Shown here piece by piece: positions 1 through 8,496 of a DNA stretch of 64,000 nucleotides. Both the position numbers and the translations under genes were made by a program. A model generated the notes under the pieces. The model saw nothing but the letters and a program-made list of their open reading frames with translations, was not told where the DNA came from and did not search any database. How positions within the stretch are numbered: position 1 is the stretch's first letter; the number at the start of each line of letters is the position of its first letter. The stretch comes from CAVTPD01 sp963736575. Its GTDB lineage: Bacteria > Bacteroidota > Bacteroidia > Cytophagales > JAAEPT01. The stretch spans positions 1,054,001 to 1,118,000 of the forward strand of contig CAVTPD010000001.1 in the NCBI GenBank assembly GCA_963736575.1, given 5' to 3'.

Positions 1-1122
1 AAAAAGACGGTTAAACCTTCGGAAGAAGAAATAATAGAGCCAGAAAGCAGTATAAAAACTACGGGTTTCACCACGCAAATAGAGTTAAATCTTGGTAAAA
101 GAATAATAACCAAACCCTTTTTGGTAAAAGACTACCGCAGCGGTAGACGCAACATTATGCTGCAAGACAGCACTAATTTGGTTTATTATATAGATGGTAG
201 CGGAAAAATTTTATGGACTAAACAAGTTGATGGGCCAATTACTTCAGATGTACAGCATGTAGATTTTTATAAAAACCGAAAGCTGCAATACATCTTTTCT
301 ACTAAAAAAGCTGTGTATTGTGTAGATCGTTTGGGTAATGTGTTAGAAGGATTTCCTTTTTTGTTTGAAGAGGAAATTATTGGGTTTAATGTAATTGATT
401 ACGACCACAGTAAAAATTATCGTTTCTGTGTAAGCACAAAAGCCTCTAAAATTTACGTGTTAGATAAAACGGGTGCCGATTTAAAAGGATGGGACCCCAA
501 ACAAGTAGAAGGTGATTTGGCTTTTCCTTGCAACCACTTCCGAATTAAAAACAGCGATTTTTATGTAGCCGTACAAAAAGATGGTAAAGTTTGGTTGTGG
601 AACCGAAGAGGTGAAACGGAAAAAGGGTTTCCGGTAGATTTAGGTACGGCTATAAAGTCTGATTATTACATTCAGAAATCAGATTTAAAAAGCACAAAAA
701 TTGTGTTAAGTTCTTCTAATTCTGAAAGTATTAAGGTGGACTTAAAGGGAGATTATGAAAAATCCTTGGCACCGGCAGAAGCTATAGCTGGAATGAAAAT
801 TATTAACGACCCAGCCGACTCTAAACATTATTTTGTTAGCGGTAATAAGCTTTTTAATAGCGATTTAGACTTGCTTTGGGAATATACTAATTACCCAGAA
901 GGTAACATTACGCAAGTTTATAACCTGAATGAATTTAATTTAATTGTTTTAGATGACTCAGGTCACCAAATTCATTTTTACAAAAAGGAAGGGGATGAAA
1001 TAATTCTAGACCCATTAAAAGCCAGTGAAGAAATTGCATTGTTATATTCTACCAGCCGTAAAGAATTTGAGGTGTATATTGTATACAAAGATCAACTGAA
1101 GAAGATTAAGTTTCACGAATAG
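1..1122 (+). CDS. Beta-propeller-like protein, 5' end outside window
   Basis: The reading frame is open from base 1 to the TAG at 1120-1122, so the gene starts outside the window; the visible part is 373 residues. It shows repeated short units of a PQQ/FG-GAP-like propeller, such as GKILW, GNVLEGFPF, GADLKGW and GETEKGFPV, each with a glycine turn followed by an aromatic strand. No catalytic motif, membrane segment or lipobox is visible in this part. It runs convergently toward smc. My guess is the C-terminal propeller of a larger secreted or periplasmic protein; the family could not be named with certainty. Confidence 0.75.
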   Translation, partial: KKTVKPSEEEIIEPESSIKTTGFTTQIELNLGKRIITKPFLVKDYRSGRRNIMLQDSTNLVYYIDGSGKILWTKQVDGPITSDVQHVDFYKNRKLQYIFSTKKAVYCVDRLGNVLEGFPFLFEEEIIGFNVIDYDHSKNYRFCVSTKASKIYVLDKTGADLKGWDPKQVEGDLAFPCNHFRIKNSDFYVAVQKDGKVWLWNRRGETEKGFPVDLGTAIKSDYYIQKSDLKSTKIVLSSSNSESIKVDLKGDYEKSLAPAEAIAGMKIINDPADSKHYFVSGNKLFNSDLDLLWEYTNYPEGNITQVYNLNEFNLIVLDDSGHQIHFYKKEGDEIILDPLKASEEIALLYSTSRKEFEVYIVYKDQLKKIKFHE

Positions 1123-1215
1123 TTATGCATCAAACTAGTTAAGCATTCTTATTGTGTTTTACCAGCAGCAGGCAAGCCTAAAAAATGTTATGATATAAGG
1201 CAAACGGCCTAACTA

Positions 1216-1238
1216 GCGCAAGTCTTTCTAACTTGCGC
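1216..1238. other. Short inverted repeat between convergent genes
   Basis: A 7-bp perfect stem (GCGCAAG / CTTGCGC) with a 9-base loop lies in the 188-bp gap between the propeller gene and smc. No T-run follows on either strand, so it is not a canonical intrinsic terminator, although its position between two convergent gene ends would suit one. Confidence 0.3.
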
Positions 1239-1310
1239 ATAAAACCACCATAGGTTCTTTAAAATAATAAATTATGTTTGTTTGTTATATTTGGGCTTTC
1301 AATATTTCTA

Positions 1311-4300
1311 TTAAGAAGCCTGCGGTACAATTTCATCCAACGAACGTAAGTCAACAGGTACCAATTTAGAAACTCCTGTTTCGCGCATAGTAACGCCATA
1401 CATAATGTCGGTGGTAGACATGGTACGTTTGTTATGAGTCACCAAAATAAACTGAGATTCTTTAGAGAACTCACGGATAATGTTATTGAACTTATCAATG
1501 TTGGCATCATCTAAAGGAGCATCCACTTCGTCAAAAATACAGAACGGAGCAGGCTTTAGTAAATAGATGGAAAACAACAAAGCAACAGCCGTTAAGGTTT
1601 TTTCACCACCAGAAAGCTGGTTAATGCTTAAGGGGCGTTTTCCTTTTGGTTGTGCTAAAATATCAATAGAAGATTCTAAGGGATTACTTTCGTCTGCCAG
1701 TTTTAAATCGCATCTGTCTTCTTCGGTAAAAAGAGACCTAAATACTTTTATAAAGTTGGCTTTAATAGACTCAAAAGAACTTAGAAAATTCTCTCTGGCA
1801 ACGGCATCAATTTCTTTAATGGTTTTATTAAGTGACTCTCGGGAAGTTTCTAAATCGCCTTTTTGAGTGGTTATAAACTCGTAACGTTCTTTAATTTCTT
1901 CGTAAGCCTCTACTGCCATAGGGTTAATTGGTCCCATTTTATGCAAACGGTCTTTGTGCTTTTCAATTTGGTCTTTTAGGTCTTCTGCAGTCCAGTTATT
2001 TTCTTCGGTGTCTTCTTCAAACAACAACTGATTTAAGTCTACGTTAAACTCTGCCCGCAAACGTTCTTTGGTAGAAGTAAGGGCTAATTTTAACTCATTA
2101 ATACTATTCTGAATGTCTAAAATTAACTGAGAGCTTAATTCAACATTTCTTCTAATGTCTTTAGAGTCCGTTTCTTTTTGGTCTATGTTGCCGCGGTGTG
2201 CAAAAAAATCTTTTTCAGCTTCTTGAACCCCTTTTTCAATGGCTTCTTTCTCTTCGTAAAGCGAAATTAATTCGTCGTCATTTTCGTCAGAATCGTGTAA
2301 AAGCTTTTGAATTTCACCATCGGTTTTTTGTAAATCAGAAGTGTTACGTTCCAAAGCAATTTTCAATTTGCTAATGTTCTCGTCTCTAAAATCCAGCTCT
2401 TGGTCTAGCTGGCTAATTTTGTTTTGAGTTTGGTGAAGCTGAATGTTTTTCTGATTGTAGGCTGTCGATTTCTCGTTATACGCATCATTTTGACGGTTCA
2501 GTTCTTCATTCAGTTGAGTAATGTTTTCTTCCACCCCCGAAAGAGTAGCTTCTTTTAAATCTAATTGCGGCTGGTTTTTAGCAATAGCTTCTTCCAGAAT
2601 TCTAACATTTTGCTGAATATCTTCTCTTTTAGAAGAATTACTTTCAATCAAATCGCGTAATTGTTCTTCTTTCAGCTTAATGCTTAAATGCTCTTGATTA
2701 ACTAGGTTGAGTTCTTTCTGTTTTTCCGTAATCTTATTTTGTGTGTCTTTTCCTTTTACGTTGGCTAGATTTTGTTGAATTTTTTCTAAATCGAACTTTA
2801 CTTTTTCTTTCTCTTTGTTCAGTTTTTTAATCTGTTCCTGAAGTTTTTCTAAGTTCTTTAGACGTCCAATTCTTTTCCCTTCAAACAAACCTACAGAACC
2901 CCCAGTAACGCTTAAGGCTTTTTTAATTAGCTTACCGTTATCTGTAATAAAAGTAAAGTCTGGCTGGTTTAGCTGGTCTAAATTTTCTTCCGAAGTAATG
3001 TAAACATCCTTCAGTAAATAGCTTAAAAGCTTTTCATGTTTACTGTCGAATTCTAAAATAGAAAGTGCACTCACACACTGATTAATGTCAACAGGATTGT
3101 TGGCTGTGTTTTTCTCAAAAGCTTCTAAAACAAAGAAATTTGCCCGGCCTTTAGAACTTTTAGTTAACATATTAACTGCCTGAAATGCATGCTGAAAATC
3201 TTCCACCACATAATAATTCATGTAGGGTTCTAAGAAGTTTTCAATGGCTACACGGTATTTTTCGTCACAGGTTACTATGTCAGATAGGAGTAGAGCATCG
3301 TCACTCCAGGTGGTATTCTTTTTTAGGAATTTTATGGCTTCCGGAAAACCTTCTAAATTATCTACTAGCGATTTAGTAAGGTTGTATTCGTTCTGTTTAG
3401 AATCAATAGAACGGTTTATTTTCAATAATTGATCTTTGGTAGATTCTATATGGCCTTCAATTTCGGCAATCTTATTTTTGTCTTTTTTGTCTTCTTCTTC
3501 TAAAAGAAGTAGGGCTTTAGATTCTGTGTTTATACGCTCTGCACTATCTTTTAATTTGTTTTCTAGCATCAACAAACTTTCACGTTGGGTGTTGCTGTCT
3601 ACGTGCGATTTATCAAATTCTTCTTTTAAAGTCTCTAAACGGGAAAGGTTTACTTCAAGTGATTTTTTTAGATTATAAAGCTCTTCACGTTGTTCTTGGT
3701 AATTTCTATTTTCAACCTGAATACGCTCCTTTAGAACTATAGCACTTTCTTTTTCGGCTTCGTAAGCTTTTTTCAGTTGGTCTAATTCTTTCTGAAGATC
3801 TTCCAGATTTTGCTCGGTTTGGTAATGGGATTCTTTTATTCGTTTTACTTCAACATAACTGGTTTCTAGCAATTCTTTATCGCTTTCAATCTGGGTGCTT
3901 AAGCTTTCTGTTTTATCTTTTAAAAACCGTTGACGTTCGTTCTTGATTTTCTTTTCGCTTTCGTATTGACGAATTTTATTAATCTGCTCGTTAAACGTTT
4001 TTTGTCTAGAGGATACCAGTTTTTCTTTGTGTAGAAGTTCGGCTTTTAATTTTTCCGTTTCAGCATCAAAGTTTTTGAATTTTGCATTCAGTTCTTCTTT
4101 GCGGGCTTGTTCTTTTTGAAGATTGTTGTTCAAGTTTTCCAAAGCCAGCTTATCGTCTGTTAAGCTTAGTTTAGACAATTGAATACTGGCTTTTTTATAC
4201 AGTTCTTTGGTTTCGGTATATTTTTCAGCCTGTTTAGCTTGGCGTTCTAATGACTTTAAATTCTTTTCTATTTCGAAAAGAATATCTTCAACCCGTTCTA

Positions 4301-4862
4301 AATCCTTATCGGTGTCTTGTAACTTTTTAAGGGTTTGTTTTTTTCTAAGTTTGAATTTTGAAATACCAGCCGCTTCTTCAAACAAGGTTCTTCTAGAATT
4401 ATCTTTGTCATTAAGAATATCGTCTACCATTTTAAGTTCTATAATGGCATAACTGTCTGGCCCAATTCCGGTGTCTAAGAAAAGGTCATTAATATCTTTT
4501 AAACGGCAAGAAACATTGTTAAGGAGGTATTCGCTTTCACCAGAACGGTAATAGCGGCGGGTAATGGTTACTTCGGTATATTCTACGGGCAGTAATTTTC
4601 TGGAATTAATAAAAGTCATGGAGACTTCTGCCATTTGTAATGCTTTACGGTTTTTGGTACCGTTAAAGATTACGTTTTCCATTTTTTCGGAACGAAGAGC
4701 ACGTGTTTTTTGCTCACCCAATACCCAACGTATGGCATCTACAATATTGGATTTTCCACAACCGTTTGGCCCAACAATTCCGGTAATACCATTGTCAAAA
4801 TGTACAGTAACCTTATCACCGAAGCTTTTAAAGCCTTTTATTTCTAACTTACTTAACTGCAT
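1311..4862 (-). CDS. smc: Chromosome segregation ATPase SMC
   Basis: This is a full-length SMC of 1183 residues. The N-terminal head has the Walker A motif GPNGCGKS at residues 31-38. Two long glutamine/lysine/glutamate-rich coiled coils flank a hinge at about 500-670. The C-terminal head has the ABC signature LSGGEKTLTA and the Walker B region FCIFDEVDAPLDD. It would act as the ATPase of the condensin-like complex that organises the nucleoid; scpA and scpB are not in the window. The ATG at 4862 gives the expected MQLSKLEIKGFKSF start. It is divergent from a tiny lipoprotein gene 38 bp away. Confidence 0.98.
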   Translation of the reverse strand: MQLSKLEIKGFKSFGDKVTVHFDNGITGIVGPNGCGKSNIVDAIRWVLGEQKTRALRSEKMENVIFNGTKNRKALQMAEVSMTFINSRKLLPVEYTEVTITRRYYRSGESEYLLNNVSCRLKDINDLFLDTGIGPDSYAIIELKMVDDILNDKDNSRRTLFEEAAGISKFKLRKKQTLKKLQDTDKDLERVEDILFEIEKNLKSLERQAKQAEKYTETKELYKKASIQLSKLSLTDDKLALENLNNNLQKEQARKEELNAKFKNFDAETEKLKAELLHKEKLVSSRQKTFNEQINKIRQYESEKKIKNERQRFLKDKTESLSTQIESDKELLETSYVEVKRIKESHYQTEQNLEDLQKELDQLKKAYEAEKESAIVLKERIQVENRNYQEQREELYNLKKSLEVNLSRLETLKEEFDKSHVDSNTQRESLLMLENKLKDSAERINTESKALLLLEEEDKKDKNKIAEIEGHIESTKDQLLKINRSIDSKQNEYNLTKSLVDNLEGFPEAIKFLKKNTTWSDDALLLSDIVTCDEKYRVAIENFLEPYMNYYVVEDFQHAFQAVNMLTKSSKGRANFFVLEAFEKNTANNPVDINQCVSALSILEFDSKHEKLLSYLLKDVYITSEENLDQLNQPDFTFITDNGKLIKKALSVTGGSVGLFEGKRIGRLKNLEKLQEQIKKLNKEKEKVKFDLEKIQQNLANVKGKDTQNKITEKQKELNLVNQEHLSIKLKEEQLRDLIESNSSKREDIQQNVRILEEAIAKNQPQLDLKEATLSGVEENITQLNEELNRQNDAYNEKSTAYNQKNIQLHQTQNKISQLDQELDFRDENISKLKIALERNTSDLQKTDGEIQKLLHDSDENDDELISLYEEKEAIEKGVQEAEKDFFAHRGNIDQKETDSKDIRRNVELSSQLILDIQNSINELKLALTSTKERLRAEFNVDLNQLLFEEDTEENNWTAEDLKDQIEKHKDRLHKMGPINPMAVEAYEEIKERYEFITTQKGDLETSRESLNKTIKEIDAVARENFLSSFESIKANFIKVFRSLFTEEDRCDLKLADESNPLESSIDILAQPKGKRPLSINQLSGGEKTLTAVALLFSIYLLKPAPFCIFDEVDAPLDDANIDKFNNIIREFSKESQFILVTHNKRTMSTTDIMYGVTMRETGVSKLVPVDLRSLDEIVPQAS

Positions 4863-4900
4863 TCTACAGTAACTATAATACTTTTATTAATTTAGATGTA

Positions 4901-5050
4901 ATGAAAAGAATAATTATTCTTCTGTGTATCTCATTACTTTTAAACTCTTGTTATATGTGGAGATCTCTACATGGTGAAAACCAATGTAATCCTGGTAAAC
5001 AATTTAAAGGAAATGATAAAGGATCAACCGATAAAAGAAACCACTCTTAA
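4901..5050 (+). CDS. Very small predicted lipoprotein (49 aa)
   Basis: An ATG-started frame of 49 codons encodes a basic start (MKR), a hydrophobic stretch and the lipobox LLNSC with the lipidated Cys at residue 17. The mature part is only about 33 residues, hydrophilic, with one further Cys and a Lys/Asn-rich tail. It is transcribed away from smc. Its TAA overlaps the TAA of a second small lipoprotein on the other strand through a shared TTAA. Function unknown. The signal peptide logic, rather than homology, supports it being real. Confidence 0.6.
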   Translation: MKRIIILLCISLLLNSCYMWRSLHGENQCNPGKQFKGNDKGSTDKRNHS

Positions 5051-5196
5051 CAATCTACCTTAGGGCAATCGTTAGGATCTTTTTTCTTTTTCTTCTCTAA
5101 CTTATGTATTCGCTTATCTACAGCTGTCTTGTTAGAGTTACAAGCCGTTGCTCCTAAAATTCCAAGTACTGAAAATACTATTATTATTTTTCTCAT
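5047..5196 (-). CDS. Very small predicted lipoprotein (49 aa)
   Basis: A 49-codon ATG frame on the minus strand encodes MRKIII, a hydrophobic segment and a lipobox-like GATAC with Cys at residue 19. The mature peptide is strongly basic (a KKKKK run) and ends with DCPKVDC, giving three cysteines in all. It converges on the lipoprotein at 4901-5050 and the two share four bases at their stops. A terminator hairpin with its T-tract ends only about five bases before this ATG, so its transcription start is unclear. Function unknown. Confidence 0.6.
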   Translation of the reverse strand: MRKIIIVFSVLGILGATACNSNKTAVDKRIHKLEKKKKKDPNDCPKVDC

Positions 5197-5200
5197 TGTA

Positions 5201-5238
5201 TAAAAATAAAAAAGCCCTTGAGGTTACTCAAAGGCTTT
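5201..5238 (-). terminator. Intrinsic terminator after the FecR-like gene
   Basis: On the minus strand a 12-bp stem with one mismatch (AAAGCCTTTGAG / CTCAAGGGCTTT, loop TAAC) is followed by a T-rich tract read from 5210 to 5201. It lies 22 bp after the stop of the FecR-like gene and just before the start of the small minus-strand lipoprotein. Confidence 0.75.
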
Positions 5239-5259
5239 AGCGTTATTATTATAAGTTTC

Positions 5260-6153
5260 TTATTTTACGTGAACTCCTTTACTTGCTAAGTAATGCTTGT
5301 AAGTAATTTCAAAGTCCGTTACTTCTGGCTGTAATTCAATTGCTTTTTCAAATTTCTCTAATGAGTAAATTGGTAATTCTTTTTCTTCGAAGAAAGAAGC
5401 AAACACTAAATTGCCCATGGCAGATTTGCTATCTAATTCTTTTTGAATTTTAGCATATTCGTTTAAAACCTCTGTTTCGGTAGATTTATCTAAAATCTTT
5501 AACATATGCATTTTAGACTCTTCTCCATTGCTTTTAGCTACTACTTTAACAATATAGTCTGTACCAATTTGTAAGCTACTTACCTCAGAAAGGTCTAAAG
5601 TAATTTTGTCGCCTTCTACTGTTTTTTTGTATAATACTTGGTTGAAGAAATTCTGAATTCGTATTTCATAACCCTCTTCACTTTTACCCATCCAAGAAAT
5701 TTCAACTGGTACTGATTTCATAATCACAATGTCTTTTGGCGCAAGAAGTTGAACTTCATCACCAGCACCGCGGTCTACAGACCCCGTAACTTCATAATTA
5801 TATTTTGAATCACCTTCACCAGACATTTGGTTAATTACAAAGTCAGAATACTTGGCTACAAAATTATTGTCACCACCAGATAATTGTTTGTTAAGATCTG
5901 TAGTAGAATACTCGCCAGATTTTTTTAATTCTAAAACTTTTCCTGTTGAAGAGATAAGTCCTACATATCCTCCAGAAACAACTTTAATTTTGTTTCCTTC
6001 AGTTATTTTAGTTCCACTAGTTAAAGCGGCCCACGAAGATTCTTTGTTAATTTGATTACTTCCCTTAGAAGCAAGTACTTTAAAAACATAATCTTGGGCA
6101 GACACTGACAGTGCTGTCAAAAAAACGGTAATGATTACTAAAAACTTTTTCAT
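5260..6153 (-). CDS. Secreted FecR-like domain protein
   Basis: The 297-residue product has a clear signal peptide (MKKFLVIITVFLTALSVSA, cleavage near residue 19). Residues 25-110 show a FecR-like pattern: a ruled baseline (SSWAALTSGTKITEGNKIKV) followed by GGYVGLISSTGKVLELKKSGEYS. The middle has an Ig-like strand pattern (VPVEISWMG), and the end is helical and may be TPR-like. It follows the CHASE2 gene by 32 bp, has its own promoter-like box, and ends at a strong terminator. FecR and CHASE2 domains are known to occur together in bacteria. No sigma factor is adjacent, so it need not be an anti-sigma factor. Confidence 0.75.
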   Translation of the reverse strand: MKKFLVIITVFLTALSVSAQDYVFKVLASKGSNQINKESSWAALTSGTKITEGNKIKVVSGGYVGLISSTGKVLELKKSGEYSTTDLNKQLSGGDNNFVAKYSDFVINQMSGEGDSKYNYEVTGSVDRGAGDEVQLLAPKDIVIMKSVPVEISWMGKSEEGYEIRIQNFFNQVLYKKTVEGDKITLDLSEVSSLQIGTDYIVKVVAKSNGEESKMHMLKILDKSTETEVLNEYAKIQKELDSKSAMGNLVFASFFEEKELPIYSLEKFEKAIELQPEVTDFEITYKHYLASKGVHVK

Positions 6154-6176
6154 GATTTTGACTGTTTTCTTCGTCT

Positions 6177-6184
6177 CAAATGTA
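6177..6184 (-). promoter_or_regulatory. TAnnTTTG-type promoter box before the FecR-like gene
   Basis: The minus strand reads TACATTTG, matching the Bacteroidota -7 consensus TAnnTTTG, 23 bases before the ATG at 6153. It sits just past the stop of the CHASE2 gene, so the FecR-like gene may be transcribed on its own as well as from upstream. No convincing -33 element was seen. Confidence 0.4.
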
Positions 6185-6185
6185 A

Positions 6186-7559
6186 TTATTTATCTATTAT
6201 TTTCCTGAATAAATTCTTTATTAAACCGTAATAAACTTCAAGAAAATCGCCAGAAAGTATGATGCATGCAAAATATATAGCACCAAACTTAATAATATAC
6301 TCATAATACCAAAAGAAGTAACCCTGTATTCCTATAATTATTATACTAATAATGAGGGCTAAAACCTTGGTAACTCCGTCATACCATATTTTATAATCGT
6401 TATAGATGGGTCTAAAACTGGCGAAAGTCAAAAAAACAGCTAAAACACCAATAATGTGCATAAACCAGTTAGCTGTAGTTGTTATATATTTACCACTTAA
6501 AATAGTGCTTATGATATTGGCGTGAACAACAACACCATACATGTCTTTATTAGCTTTTCCAACGTATTTTTCGTTTAAAGGCGTGAAGAATTTATCCGTT
6601 CCTTCATCTTTGTCTAGTCGTTCGCCCATGAAGCCAAGAATCACAATTTTGTCTTTAAAAACTATAGGATCAAATTCTTTATGAAAAACTTGAGTGTGTT
6701 CAAATGCTCTATAAAATGGTTTGGGTAAATTATTGATTTCATAAAAATCGGGCAGCCAGACAGGGGCTACTGCAATGTTTCCAAAATAGTTGATTAACTC
6801 TTCGTGATTTTTTCTTTTTTTAAGTTTTTCTAATGATTCAGGTAGATATAACTCACATAATTTTACAGCAAAAGTAGGTAAAATAGTATCTAATTCAGTT
6901 ATTTCACCATAAGGCATAAATCGTCTACAAACTTTTAAATCGCGTTCGCCACTGGCATTTTCTAACACCATATTGGCCAAACCATTATCCGCAAACTGAT
7001 TAAAATAATTAATAGAAGTAGTGTAAGATTTAAAGGCTTCTTTTTCTATTTCGTAATCATTCCCTTCAGAAACCAAAACTAAATTTTTTGTAGTGGCAAA
7101 TGACATAGCCAACAAGGTGTCTTGTATAGGATTTTTATTGCTTCTAAAAAAAACATCTAGCCCAACTACTTTGGGTTCGCCCGAATTAATGATTTGCATC
7201 ATTTCTGCAATACCCGGGTCTCTGCCATAACCAGAACGTGGTAAAAATCCAACATTTACTAAAACCACATTAGTGTCAAGAATGGTGTTTCCAGAATTGT
7301 TTAACCGGTAGTTTTCATTTTTTCCCATTTGTGAATAAAAAATATCAGAGAGTTCAACATCTGCTAATGCATCACCAAGAGGGTCTAATACAGAGATTTG
7401 AATTTTACCAATAGACCATAAAAAAAGAAAAATAAGAAGTGTTGATGCTACATTATCTAAATGAAACAGGTTAGAGGGATTGAATATTTTTTTAAATAGA
7501 TCTAAGAGTGCTTTTACAAAGTCTAGAGGCAGGTTTAAAATTTTCTTTATAAAAGACAT
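6186..7559 (-). CDS. CHASE2-domain membrane protein without output domain
   Basis: I chose the ATG at 7559 (MSFIKKILNLPL) because the upstream extension would run through the start of the divergent aguB. The 457-residue product has a first membrane segment at about residues 31-47, a large extracytoplasmic CHASE2 domain (VVLVNVGF, VVGLDVFF, IVILGFMGERLD), then three C-terminal membrane segments. CHASE2 normally senses a signal for an attached kinase, cyclase or GGDEF domain. Here nothing follows the last membrane segment. It is paired with the FecR-like gene downstream. Confidence 0.8.
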   Translation of the reverse strand: MSFIKKILNLPLDFVKALLDLFKKIFNPSNLFHLDNVASTLLIFLFLWSIGKIQISVLDPLGDALADVELSDIFYSQMGKNENYRLNNSGNTILDTNVVLVNVGFLPRSGYGRDPGIAEMMQIINSGEPKVVGLDVFFRSNKNPIQDTLLAMSFATTKNLVLVSEGNDYEIEKEAFKSYTTSINYFNQFADNGLANMVLENASGERDLKVCRRFMPYGEITELDTILPTFAVKLCELYLPESLEKLKKRKNHEELINYFGNIAVAPVWLPDFYEINNLPKPFYRAFEHTQVFHKEFDPIVFKDKIVILGFMGERLDKDEGTDKFFTPLNEKYVGKANKDMYGVVVHANIISTILSGKYITTTANWFMHIIGVLAVFLTFASFRPIYNDYKIWYDGVTKVLALIISIIIIGIQGYFFWYYEYIIKFGAIYFACIILSGDFLEVYYGLIKNLFRKIIDK

Positions 7560-7575
7560 TTTTATGAATTCTTTA

Positions 7576-7599
7576 GGTAAAAATCTGGTTAATTTTACC
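7576..7599. promoter_or_regulatory. Inverted repeat in a divergent gene gap
   Basis: GGTAAAA and TTTTACC form a perfect 7-bp inverted repeat with a 10-base spacer in the 61-bp gap between the CHASE2 gene and aguB. It could be an operator or chance symmetry in AT-rich DNA. Confidence 0.2.
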
Positions 7600-7620
7600 A
7601 GTCTAGGAAGTAAATATAAT

Positions 7621-8496
7621 ATGATTTCTGAAAAAAGTAAGGTCAAAGTAGGTTTCACTCAATTCAGTTGTGTAGCTGATAAAGAGGCGAATATCAAAAA
7701 GACTAAAAAAGTAGTTGAAGATTTGGCACAAAAAGGGGCACAAATCATTTGTATGCAAGAGCTTTTTCAAACACTGTATTTCTGTGATGAAGAAGTAGAA
7801 AGCAACTTTGAGTTGGCAGATGTGCTTAGTGAGTCGGCAGATTTGTATGGCTCAATTGCTAAGGAATTTAACGTAGTTATTATAGCTTCGTTGTTCGAAA
7901 AAAGAGCAGCCGGGGTTTACCACAATACCGCTATTGTTTTAGATGCAGATGGTAGTTACTTGGGCTTTTACCGCAAAAAACACATTCCTGATGATCCTGG
8001 TTTTTACGAGAAATATTATTTCACACCTGGTGATGACGATTATAAAGTCTTTAAAACCAAGTATGCAAATATAGGTGTATTGGTTTGTTGGGATCAATGG
8101 TTTCCAGAAGCAGCACGTATTACCGCTTTAAAAGGAGCAGATATATTATTTTACCCAACAGCTATTGGTTGGGAATTGGATTCTTCGGAAGCATTAAAAG
8201 AAGAAGAATACAACGCTTGGAAGATCATGCACCAATCGCATGCTATTGCTAACGGATTGCATGTAGTTTCCGTAAACAGAGTTGGCCAAGAAGCCGGTAC
8301 TAAATTTTGGGGCGGTTCCTTGGTATTAAATCCATTTGGTACACCCTTAGTACAAACGGGTTTAGAAGAAGAAGAGGTGGTTTGTGAAATAGATCTTTCT
8401 GCTACAGAAAGGTACCGCAGACGTTGGCCGTATTTAAGAGATAGAAGAACAGATACCTATTCGGGTTTACAAAAAAGATGGTTGGGAGATGAATAA
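7621..8496 (+). CDS. aguB: N-carbamoylputrescine amidase
   Basis: A 291-residue nitrilase-superfamily protein. The Glu-Lys-Cys triad is visible: CMQELFQ (E47), FYRKKHIPDD, and VCWDQWFPEA, the last typical of the AguB branch. It hydrolyses N-carbamoylputrescine to putrescine, CO2 and ammonia. The ATG at 7621 starts directly at the conserved KVGFTQFSC strand; a longer upstream frame would overlap the divergent CHASE2 gene. The neighbour aguA, overlapping by 8 bp, supplies the substrate, which strongly supports the assignment. Confidence 0.96.
   Translation: MISEKSKVKVGFTQFSCVADKEANIKKTKKVVEDLAQKGAQIICMQELFQTLYFCDEEVESNFELADVLSESADLYGSIAKEFNVVIIASLFEKRAAGVYHNTAIVLDADGSYLGFYRKKHIPDDPGFYEKYYFTPGDDDYKVFKTKYANIGVLVCWDQWFPEAARITALKGADILFYPTAIGWELDSSEALKEEEYNAWKIMHQSHAIANGLHVVSVNRVGQEAGTKFWGGSLVLNPFGTPLVQTGLEEEEVVCEIDLSATERYRRRWPYLRDRRTDTYSGLQKRWLGDE

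Noticed and set aside
3185..3432. Overlapping frames on the strand opposite smc
   Set aside because: Antisense shadows inside the coiled-coil and hinge coding region with no family similarity or start signal.
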